From NCBI GenBank assembly GCA_015490395.1, contig WFXX01000189.1, positions 1 through 6,448 of the forward strand: a DNA stretch of 6,448 nt, given 5' to 3'. Positions within the stretch are counted from its first letter, which is position 1. Each line of letters starts with the position of its first letter. The stretch is from Gammaproteobacteria bacterium (GTDB lineage: Bacteria > Pseudomonadota > Gammaproteobacteria > DRLM01). A program made the position numbers and the translations under genes. Shown in pieces: positions 1 to 4,961 of this stretch. The notes below the pieces were generated by a model. It made no database searches. It saw only the letters and a list, made by a program, of their open reading frames with translations, and was not told the origin of the DNA.

Positions 1-411
1 GATCCCCGTGGCATCGTGCTTCGGGAGCTGCGCCTCCGCCGGCCCCCGTGGCATGGGCGGCTCCGCCTCGGATGCTTCCGGGGGGTCTTGGTCCGGCTAC
101 CTCGGGTCGCGCCGTAGACAGAGGGCCCTTGGGATCCCAGCCGTGGGCAGCGGGACCGGGGCGCCGGCGGCTTGGCCGTTGTTGGCCGCGGGAGCCTGCC
201 GTCATTGGGGTCGGGGCCTGGGTGTCCGCCAGATGATGGCGGTGCTTGCCGGCCTGCCTCTGGGTGCTGCCGGCAGCGAGGGTCATGCGGTAGCGGCCGT
301 AGGATCGTTGGCCGTGGTGGTGGCCGGGACCAGTTGCTGGCTGGAGCGGTCGCGGAGGCCATGGGCAGGGTCACTGGGCCGGATCGCTCAGGCGCGCTGC
401 GTCAGCGGAAG

Positions 412-438
412 GGCATGACAGCTGCGCTGATGCCTTTT
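412..438 (+). terminator. Possible intrinsic terminator (bulged hairpin plus TTTT)
   Basis: GGCAT (412-416) pairs with ATGCC (430-434), and CAGC (419-422) pairs with GCTG (426-429) around a TGC loop. A two-base GA bulge lies on the left arm. TTTTGT follows directly at 435-440. This nine-pair stem with a short T run fits a weak Rho-independent terminator for a plus-strand transcript entering from the left. No gene within the window needs it, so its role is uncertain. The same bases can also be read as a minus-strand promoter. Confidence 0.35.
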
Positions 439-443
439 GTCAG
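415..443 (-). promoter_or_regulatory. Promoter-like motif reading leftward
   Basis: On the minus strand CTGACA (438-443) and TGTCAT (415-420) are separated by exactly 17 bases, resembling a sigma70 -35/-10 pair (5/6 and 4/6 matches to consensus). No supportable gene follows within the window on that strand. A leftward frame with ATG at 286 runs open to the edge but has no Shine-Dalgarno or recognisable content. The motif overlaps the candidate hairpin terminator, so at most one of the two readings may be real. Confidence 0.25.
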
Positions 444-878
444 CTTGTTGGCTTGTTATCCTGCTCGGGCCGATACGCGTGTGCCCCAGGGGCTTGCGGG
501 GGCTGGCCGTGGAGGCGTCAGCCGGCGCTGCCTCCCGCCGGGATCTGGCGGGGCCAGGCTCGTGTTCCCAAGAGGCGGTGGCGAGCCCGATTCCGGCGCA
601 GGAGGATGGCGAAAGGTGCCCGAGCCCGAGGACTCTGGCACGCAGGACCTCGGGCCCGGAGGCGGTTGCCGCGCAGGGGGTACTCCCTCTTGCGTGGCGG
701 GCCTCTCTGGGAGCTCCCGGCACAGTTAGGCCTCCATGGCTTGCTCCCGGCCGGCAGTCTGGCCCCCGTGTGACCGGGCTAGCGAAGCGGCCAGCGGGGC
801 AGAGACCTCCCGAGGGCGCGGACTGTTAAGTTAAGAGGTTAGCGGATCAGGGCCTCAGGGCCACTCGATTCAGGGGAA

Positions 879-1826
879 TCAGGCGTTGCGGGCGACGGCG
901 TGGCAGGCAAGGCCCCGCAGGGGATCAGCCTCCCCGCCCCAGGGGGCGAGGGCCTCCAGGGCCTCGAGGAGGAGCTCCCTAGCCCGCTCGCGTGCTCCCT
1001 CCAGGCCGAGGAGGGCCGGGTAGGTGGGCTTGTCCCGGGCGGCGTCTGCCCCCGCCCGCTTGCCCAGGGTACGGGTGTCCCCGGTGACGTCCAGGATGTC
1101 GTCGCGGATCTGGAAGGCCAGGCCCACGCACTTGGCGTAGCGGTCCAGGCGGCTGAAGCGATCTGGGTCCAGATCGGACGCCGCCTGGGCCGCCAGGCGC
1201 ACGGCGGCGCGGATGAGGGCGCCGGTCTTATGGATGTGCATATCCTCCAGTTGGGCTAGGTCCAGCTCTCGGCCCTGGGCGGCGAGGTCGATGGCCTGGC
1301 CACCGGCCATGCCGCGGGAGCCCGCGGCCAGGGCCAGCTCGGCGATCATACGCGTGCGCACGCCCTCGCCGGCCTGCAGGTCCGGATCGTGAGCCAGGAC
1401 GTAGAAGGCCAGGGCCTGGAGGGCATCGCCGGCCAGGATGGCGGTGGCCTCGTCGAAGGCCCGATGGCAGGTGGGGCGCCCCCGGCGCAGGTCGTCGTCA
1501 TCCATGGCCGGCAGGTCATCGTGCACCAGGGAGTAGCCGTGGATGAGCTCCACGGCGCAGGCGCAGCCGTCCACCCCGGCGGCGGACACCCCCACGGCCT
1601 GGGCGGTGGCGTAGACCAGCAGGGGACGGATGCGCTTCCCGCCCCCCAGCATGGCATAACGCATGGCTCGATGAAGTCGGGCGGGGTGGATGGCCTCCCC
1701 GGGCAGCCAGCGTTCCAGGGCCCGCTCCACCCGGGCCCGCCAGAGCGGGGCGTGCCGCTCCAGGCTGGCGAACCAGGCGGGGGCTTGCTCCGGCAGGTCT
1801 AGCTCAGCGGGGGCCATCGGCGGCAT
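879..1826 (-). CDS. ispA: Farnesyl diphosphate synthase (short-chain (2E,6E)-polyprenyl synthase)
   Basis: This cytosolic enzyme condenses DMAPP/GPP with IPP to make FPP, precursor of undecaprenyl phosphate, quinone side chains and other isoprenoids. The 315-residue translation shows GGGKRIRP (61-68), the first aspartate-rich motif DDLPAMD (103-109) with the two-residue insertion of bacterial type II FPP synthases, and Tyr98 five residues upstream of it. The K-T-G motif is at 200-202 and the second aspartate-rich motif DDILD is at 242-246, followed by GKRAGAD and DKPTYP. The C-terminus ends in the family-typical form AVARNA. Length fits the family (E. coli IspA is 299). The start at 1826 overlaps the end of xseB by 23 bases; Met4 (1817, 14-base overlap) is an equally plausible start, and neither has a clear Shine-Dalgarno, so translation is probably coupled to xseB. 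In many relatives dxs follows; here no gene is seen in the next 878 bases. Confidence 0.95.
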   Translation of the reverse strand: MPPMAPAELDLPEQAPAWFASLERHAPLWRARVERALERWLPGEAIHPARLHRAMRYAMLGGGKRIRPLLVYATAQAVGVSAAGVDGCACAVELIHGYSLVHDDLPAMDDDDLRRGRPTCHRAFDEATAILAGDALQALAFYVLAHDPDLQAGEGVRTRMIAELALAAGSRGMAGGQAIDLAAQGRELDLAQLEDMHIHKTGALIRAAVRLAAQAASDLDPDRFSRLDRYAKCVGLAFQIRDDILDVTGDTRTLGKRAGADAARDKPTYPALLGLEGARERARELLLEALEALAPWGGEADPLRGLACHAVARNA

Positions 1827-2061
1827 CGTCCGGGAAGGGCCGGGTCTCCACCCCCTCTTCCGTCTCCAGGAGGAGACGCACTTTCTGCTCGGCCCGCCGA
1901 AGGGCTTCCTGGCAGCGCCGCGTCAGGTGCACGCCCCGCTCGAAGCGGCGCAGGGACTCCTCGAGGCTCAGGTCCCCCTGCTCCAGGGAGGCCACCAGCT
2001 CCTCCAGCTCCTGCAGGGCCGCCTCGAAATCCAGGCCCTCCGGCCGCTCCTCCGTCATCAT
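1804..2061 (-). CDS. xseB: Exodeoxyribonuclease VII small subunit
   Basis: XseB is the small subunit that, in several copies, joins the large subunit XseA to form exonuclease VII, which degrades single-stranded DNA into oligonucleotides and acts in repair. The 85-residue product shows the family pattern: an N-terminal FEAALQELEELVASLEQGDLSLEESL stretch (about residues 12-37, described here only as two short helices around a G-D-L-S-LEESL turn), then a helix with FERGVHLTRRCQEAL and a glutamate-rich tail. Length matches the family (about 80). Two adjacent ATGs (2061, 2058) are possible; a GAGG at 2069-2072 lies 7 bases from the first, so I use 2061. A sigma70-like promoter sits just upstream. 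The gene overlaps ispA, an arrangement common in Gammaproteobacteria that reflects co-transcription rather than shared function. Confidence 0.93.
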   Translation of the reverse strand: MMTEERPEGLDFEAALQELEELVASLEQGDLSLEESLRRFERGVHLTRRCQEALRRAEQKVRLLLETEEGVETRPFPDDAADGPR

Positions 2062-2088
2062 CGCTCGCCCTCATCGCCCGAGGGGCCC

Positions 2089-2117
2089 ACCTTAATGCCC
2101 GTGGGGGAGACGGTCAA
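2089..2117 (-). promoter_or_regulatory. Predicted promoter of xseB-ispA
   Basis: On the minus strand TTGACC (2112-2117) and TAAGGT (2089-2094) are separated by exactly 17 bases, a good sigma70-like -35 and a -10 keeping the TA...T positions. The predicted start lies near 2080, giving an xseB leader of about 20 bases that contains the GAGG Shine-Dalgarno at 2069-2072. It is back to back with the rubrerythrin promoter. Confidence 0.55.
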
Positions 2118-2132
2118 CGCGCGCCAACGCGT
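2115..2132. repeat. Paired CAACGCG repeats between divergent promoters (candidate operator)
   Basis: CAACGCG occurs at 2115-2121 and again at 2125-2131, a 10-base period (one helical turn). The same stretch also contains an inverted pair, ACGCG (2117-2121) and CGCGT (2128-2132). It overlaps the -35 of the xseB promoter and lies about 20 bases upstream of the -35 of the rubrerythrin promoter, where a regulator could act on either direction. CG-rich repeats can arise by chance at this base composition. Confidence 0.3.
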
Positions 2133-2151
2133 GGGAGGGGCCTGCCAGGCT

Positions 2152-2181
2152 TTGACCTCTCGGCGGGGCGTGGGCTAGCCT
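2152..2181 (+). promoter_or_regulatory. Predicted promoter of the rubrerythrin-DUF3501 operon
   Basis: TTGACC (2152-2157) and TAGCCT (2176-2181) are 18 bases apart, a sigma70-like pair retaining TTGAC and TA...T. The predicted start near 2188 gives a leader of about 45 bases that includes the AGAGGGA Shine-Dalgarno at 2221-2227. Its -35 lies 34 bases from that of the divergent xseB promoter. Confidence 0.55.
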
Positions 2182-2234
2182 CCCGCTCCCGTGCGCCGCC
2201 CGGGTGCGGCGCGCTAGTCGAGAGGGATCCCAGC

Positions 2235-2654
2235 ATGGAGCTCAAGGGCAGCAAGACCGAGGCGAACCTCAAGGCCGCCTTCGCGGGGGAGGCCCAGGCC
2301 AACCGGCGCTACCTCTACTTCGCCGTCAAGGCGGACGTGGAGGGCTACAGCGACGTGGCCGCGGTCTTCCGCTCTACCGCCGAGGGCGAGACGGGACATG
2401 CCCACGGGCATCTGGAGTACCTGGAGCTGGTGGGCGATCCGGTCACGGGGCTGCCCATCGGCAGCACCCGGGACAACCTCAAGGCGGCCATCGCCAGCGA
2501 GACCTACGAGTACACGGACATGTATCCGGCCATGGCCCGCACCGCCCGCGAGGAGGGCTTCGAGGAGATCGCCGACTGGTTCGAGACCCTGGCCAAGGCG
2601 GAGCGCTCCCACGCCCACCGCTTCCAGAAGGCCCTGGACTCCCTGGAGGACTGA
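2235..2654 (+). CDS. Rubrerythrin-family diiron protein lacking the rubredoxin domain
   Basis: This is a ferritin-like four-helix protein expected to bind a non-haem diiron centre and to act in peroxide reduction or oxygen/iron handling in the cytoplasm. In the 139 residues the expected ligands are visible: Glu19 (GEAQANRRY, first helix), Glu52 and His55 (ETGH), Glu89 and Glu92 (ETYEY), and Glu123 with His126 (ERSH). The protein ends right after the fourth helix; the C-terminal rubredoxin domain with two Cys-x2-Cys pairs found in classical rubrerythrin (about 190 residues) is absent. Electrons must therefore come from a separate donor, or the function differs. The ATG has a GAGG at 2222-2225 with 9-base spacing, and a promoter lies upstream. 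The DUF3501 gene starts 9 bases after the stop, so the two are almost certainly co-transcribed. The exact substrate is not shown by the sequence. Confidence 0.93.
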   Translation: MELKGSKTEANLKAAFAGEAQANRRYLYFAVKADVEGYSDVAAVFRSTAEGETGHAHGHLEYLELVGDPVTGLPIGSTRDNLKAAIASETYEYTDMYPAMARTAREEGFEEIADWFETLAKAERSHAHRFQKALDSLED

Positions 2655-2663
2655 GTCGGAGGG

Positions 2664-3272
2664 ATGCGCCGGCTCACCCGCGCCGAGCTCTACGGCCTGG
2701 AGGCTTACGCCGAGGCGCGACCCCAGTTCCGGGCCCGGGTGCTGGCGCACAAGCGCCGGCGCCGTTTGGAGCTGGGTCCGCATCTTTCCTTGCACTTCGA
2801 GGATCGGCTCACCGTCCAGTACCAGGTCCAGGAGATGCTGCGCGCGGAGCGGCTCTTCGAGCCGGAGGCCGTGGAGGCGGAGCTCGAGGCCTACAACCCC
2901 CTCATCCCCGACGGGGACAACTGGAAGGCTACTCTCATGCTGGAGTATGCAGATCCTGTCGAGCGCCGAGAGGCGCTGCGCCGCCTGGCGGGGGTGGAGG
3001 ACCGGGTTTGGGTGCGGGTGGGGGATGCCCCGCCGGTATACGCGGTGGCCGACGAGGACCTGCCACGGCGTACCCCGGAGCGAACCTCGGCGGTGCACTT
3101 CCTCCGCTTCCAGCTCGATCCGTCCCGGGTGCGGGCGGCCCGGAAAGGTGCGCCCCTGGCCTTGGGGGTGGACCATCCTGCTTACCAGGCCTGCTGCGAC
3201 CCGGTGCCGGAGTCCCTCCGGGAGGCCCTGGTGGAGGACCTGGCGGCGGACCTGGAGCCGCCCGCGGCCTGA
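2664..3272 (+). CDS. DUF3501 family protein
   Basis: I recognise this as the uncharacterised DUF3501 family; no biochemical function is established to my knowledge. The 202-residue protein starts with the family-typical M-x-x-LTR...LYGLE-Y (1-15), followed by RPQFRARV and a basic stretch K30-R34. Then come FEDRLTVQYQVQEMLR (45-60), a Y-NPLIPDG-NWKA block (77-89), EDRVWV (112-117), SAVHFLRF (142-149) and DHPAY (170-174). A vicinal cysteine pair, Cys177-Cys178, lies near the C-terminus. There is no signal peptide or membrane segment. It follows the rubrerythrin gene at 9 bases and in the same frame. In many proteobacteria, genes of this family sit with rubrerythrin and a heterodisulfide-reductase-like Fe-S protein, suggesting a redox or metal-related role. 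The start is fixed by family similarity; GGAGGG directly abuts the ATG, while GGAGGA at 2645-2650 is 13 bases away. Confidence 0.9.
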   Translation: MRRLTRAELYGLEAYAEARPQFRARVLAHKRRRRLELGPHLSLHFEDRLTVQYQVQEMLRAERLFEPEAVEAELEAYNPLIPDGDNWKATLMLEYADPVERREALRRLAGVEDRVWVRVGDAPPVYAVADEDLPRRTPERTSAVHFLRFQLDPSRVRAARKGAPLALGVDHPAYQACCDPVPESLREALVEDLAADLEPPAA

Positions 3273-3421
3273 GGAGCGGCAAGCCTGGGGCCTTTGGCTC
3301 CGGCACGCGGCTTGAGGTCGGGGCTGGCCTGCCGGCTCGGGCCCGTGACCGATGGGCGCCGCCGGGGTCGTCCCCAAGGGAGACGGCGAGGAAGGACGTG
3401 CCAGGCCCTTGCGGGAAGGCC
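3273..3421. other. Convergent intergenic region
   Basis: This spacer separates the ends of the DUF3501 gene (plus) and the methyltransferase gene (minus). Small inverted repeats occur (GGGG/CCCC at 3364-3375; AGGCC/GGCCT at 3403-3422, touching the methyltransferase stop codon), but none is followed by a T run on either strand. I see no canonical intrinsic terminator, so termination here may depend on Rho. Confidence 0.5.
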
Positions 3422-4087
3422 TCAGCCCGGCGCCGGGGCCCGTCGCCGCGCCAGGCAAAGCAGGGCCCGGTAGGGCGGGGATCCCGGCTCGCGGCAGGGG
3501 AAGATGGTCCGCTCCAGACGATCCACCGCGAAGGCGTCCTCCAGGAGGGCTCGCAGCTCTGCCGGGGACAAGCGGTTGGGCGGCCCCTCCTCCCGGGTCT
3601 CCTCCTCGCTGAAGCACTTGAGCAGCAGGGCACCGCCGGGGCGCAGGAGGCGGGCCACGTGGGCCGTATAGGCCGGGAAGCCCTCCCGGGGTAAGGTGTG
3701 GAGGCAGCCCCGGTCCAGGATCAGGTCGAAGGGGCCACGGAGGTGGCTATCCAGGATATCGTCCTGGACCAGCTCCAGGGTCACCCCGGCTTCCCGGGCG
3801 CGGCGGGCAGCGTGCTCGAGCGCCGCTTGCGCGATGTCGCTGGCCGTGACCCGCAGGCCCCGCCGGGCCAGGGCCACCGCCTGGGTGCCCGGTCCGGCAC
3901 CCAGGTCCAGCGCGCGCATGCCGGGGCAGATCTCCCCTGGGAGCGCCTCCTCCAGGAGGCGCGCGAAGTCCTCGTCCAGCTCCGGGTGGTACCAGGGCAG
4001 CTCCTCCAGTGGGATCTGGCGATAGCGCTCCTCCCAGCGGGCCCGGCGGGCCTGCGGGGAGGGGTCCAGGGCCTCGCCCCCGCTCAC
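3422..4087 (-). CDS. Class I SAM-dependent methyltransferase, small soluble type
   Basis: This is a Rossmann-fold enzyme that transfers a methyl group from S-adenosylmethionine; the acceptor cannot be told from sequence. In the 221 residues, motif I is ALDLGAGPGT (59-68), the acidic end of strand 2 is Asp84 (TASDIA), DDI is at 109-111 (adenine-side acidic motif), FDLILDRGCLHTLP (120-133) is the post-motif region, and LLRPGGALLLK follows. The N-terminal WEERY...LPWYHPELDEDF resembles the lid of the TehB/thiopurine methyltransferase-like group, which acts on small thiol, chalcogen or halide acceptors, but that placement is tentative. The start is GTG at 4087 with GAGG (4093-4096) 5 bases upstream; this Shine-Dalgarno overlaps the stop codon of the CDGSH gene, so translation is likely coupled. 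It is the second gene of a two-gene minus-strand operon. Confidence 0.88.
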   Translation of the reverse strand: MSGGEALDPSPQARRARWEERYRQIPLEELPWYHPELDEDFARLLEEALPGEICPGMRALDLGAGPGTQAVALARRGLRVTASDIAQAALEHAARRAREAGVTLELVQDDILDSHLRGPFDLILDRGCLHTLPREGFPAYTAHVARLLRPGGALLLKCFSEEETREEGPPNRLSPAELRALLEDAFAVDRLERTIFPCREPGSPPYRALLCLARRRAPAPG

Positions 4088-4094
4088 GGTCGCC

Positions 4095-4331
4095 TCACAG
4101 CCCGGCGTGGGAGCCGTCGCAGAAGGGGGGGTCCTGGGTGCGCTTGCACTGGCACAGGGCCACCGTCTGGCGCTCCTGGAGCTCGAAGGCCCGGGGCTCG
4201 ATCCCGGTGCCCTGGTGGGAGCCGTCGCAGAAGGGCTGGTTGCGGCTGCGCCCGCAGGCGCACCAGTAATAGGTGCCCGGCTCCAGGTTCAGCACCTTCG
4301 GCTCCTTGGCGGCGATCACAGGCTCGCTCAT
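4095..4331 (-). CDS. Tandem CDGSH iron-sulfur protein
   Basis: This 78-residue cytosolic protein carries two CDGSH-type [2Fe-2S] motifs with 3-Cys-1-His ligation. The first uses Cys24, Cys26, Cys35 and His39; the second Cys60, Cys62, Cys71 and His75. The second has Thr65 where the first has Ser29. The tandem layout matches the small bacterial monomeric (class III/Miner2-like) proteins rather than single-motif dimeric mitoNEET. These bind redox-active, labile clusters with roles proposed in electron or cluster transfer and iron/redox homeostasis. The start ATG is preceded by a strong AGGAGGAG at 4339-4346 with 7-base spacing. The methyltransferase follows with 7 bases between stop and start and a shared Shine-Dalgarno/stop. 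No membrane segment is visible. I could not find a convincing promoter between this gene and the divergent psiE-like gene. Confidence 0.94.
   Translation of the reverse strand: MSEPVIAAKEPKVLNLEPGTYYWCACGRSRNQPFCDGSHQGTGIEPRAFELQERQTVALCQCKRTQDPPFCDGSHAGL
4107..4235 (-). repeat. 21-base direct repeat within the CDGSH gene
   Basis: An identical 21-base segment covers 4107-4127 and 4215-4235, a 108-base period that equals the 36-residue offset between the two iron-sulfur motifs. It encodes most of the P-F-CDGSH core of each motif. Conserved protein plus strong codon bias could account for it, as could recent internal duplication or gene conversion. Confidence 0.8.
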
Positions 4332-4445
4332 GGCGGTGCTCCTCCTCTTGATAAGGTCCTGTAGCGCCCCCAGCTTAGGGTAAGCGTGCGGGAGGCGGGA
4401 AGCGCCCGCGCCGCAAAGGATCGTTCTCCGCGGGGAAACGAGGCC

Positions 4446-4892
4446 GTGAAGCGCTTCAAGCTGGACGTCTACCGGGCCTTCGAGCGGGTGGTGGCGGCGG
4501 TCTCTGCCGCCATCCTCCTCATCATCGCCGTCAGCCTGGTGGTGGGTGTGGTGCAGCTGGTGGCCACCATGGCCGGCATGCTGGCCAACGAGGCCCTGGG
4601 CAAGGACTACCTGGACCTCATCTCTCGGGTCCTGACCCTGTTCATCCTCATCGAGCTCTCCCGCTCCCTGGCCGAGTACTTCCGGGTCAAGCGGCTACGC
4701 TTGACCTTCATCACCGATGCGGCCATCGTCTTCGTGCTGCGCGAGATCATGATCCAGCTCTTTGAGCACAAGCTCCCCAGCGGGCAGATCTACGCCTTGA
4801 GCGTGCTCCTGCTGGTGATGGCTGCCCTGCGCCTGCTCTTTCACTGGATGCACGTGCAGCAGTCCCGGGAAGGGCGCCAAGGCGAAGGGTGA
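4446..4892 (+). CDS. PsiE-family (phosphate-starvation-inducible-like) inner membrane protein
   Basis: This is a small integral membrane protein of the PsiE family, whose founding E. coli member is induced by phosphate starvation; the molecular role is unknown. With the GTG at 4446 it has 148 residues and four predicted membrane segments: about 15-40 (hydrophobic, Val/Ala/Ile-rich), 58-78, 88-106 and 114-134. Charged residues sit inside or beside the helices (Glu70, Glu77, Arg99, Glu100, Arg129), as is usual in the family, and the ends are basic (KRFK; SREGRQ). An upstream in-frame GTG at 4386 would add 20 polar residues without family character; GGGGAA (4432-4437) fits the 4446 start better, though no Shine-Dalgarno is ideal. 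The gene is divergent from the CDGSH operon and lies 69 bases before ispH. No Pho-box was recognised, so phosphate control is not supported here. Confidence 0.82.
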   Translation: MKRFKLDVYRAFERVVAAVSAAILLIIAVSLVVGVVQLVATMAGMLANEALGKDYLDLISRVLTLFILIELSRSLAEYFRVKRLRLTFITDAAIVFVLREIMIQLFEHKLPSGQIYALSVLLLVMAALRLLFHWMHVQQSREGRQGEG

Positions 4893-4903
4893 GCGCATCG
4901 CCC

Positions 4904-4933
4904 CTGATTCTCTCGTGGCATTTCTGGCACAAT
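4904..4933 (+). promoter_or_regulatory. Predicted extended -10 promoter of ispH
   Basis: TGG precedes CACAAT (4928-4933), giving an extended -10 element, with a weak -35-like CTGATT (4904-4909) 18 bases upstream. The predicted start near 4940 yields a leader of about 20 bases carrying GGAGGG at 4949-4954. This would let ispH be transcribed independently of the psiE-like gene that ends at 4892. Confidence 0.5.
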
Positions 4934-4961
4934 GGGCCCCGTTTCCCCGGAGGGCCTACCG

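Larger units (their letters stand above)
1..878. other. Long stretch without a supportable gene, downstream of ispA
   Basis: I see no convincing gene here. Several frames stay open on both strands, but this is expected at such high GC. Their translations are rich in Gly, Arg, Pro, Ser and Ala with no family motif, and none has a good Shine-Dalgarno. Third-position GC bias is less consistent than in the real genes to the right, and T-rich patches occur around 431-465. An 11-base direct repeat (CCCCGTGGCAT) lies at 4-14 and 44-54. A hairpin followed by TTTT is at 412-438, and a promoter-like motif on the minus strand spans 415-443. The part nearest ispA (about 780-878) is a plausible 3' trailer of the xseB-ispA transcript, with only weak hairpins such as GATTC/GAATC at about 867-880. 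It could be decayed coding DNA or hold an unrecognised RNA. Confidence 0.5.

Noticed and set aside
1..54. CCCCGTGGCAT repeated 40 bases apart as a CRISPR or tandem array
   Set aside because: There are only two copies, eleven bases long, with poorly matching flanks; no array.
1..286. Open minus-strand frame with ATG at 286 running off the left edge, below the promoter-like motif at 415-443
   Set aside because: Some GC3 bias is present in the first 30 codons, but there is no Shine-Dalgarno, no recognisable motif, and the content becomes Pro/Gly/Arg-rich. It might gain support if sequence to the left were available.
841..880. Small hairpins near the end of ispA as a terminator
   Set aside because: The stems are four to five pairs with no T run on the minus strand.
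2204..3694. A 496-codon open frame on the plus strand and a 467-codon open frame on the minus strand (2214-3617)
   Set aside because: Both overlie the rubrerythrin and DUF3501 genes in other frames, have Gly/Pro/Arg-rich low-complexity translations with no family motifs, and lack ribosome binding sites. They are by-products of high GC.
4386..4445. psiE-like gene starting at GTG 4386
   Set aside because: The extra 20 residues are polar and unlike the family; no good ribosome binding site precedes that GTG.
4932..4961. ispH starting at ATG 4932
   Set aside because: It would add ten non-conserved residues, has no Shine-Dalgarno, and lies within the predicted -10; the family N-terminus and GGAGGG support 4962.
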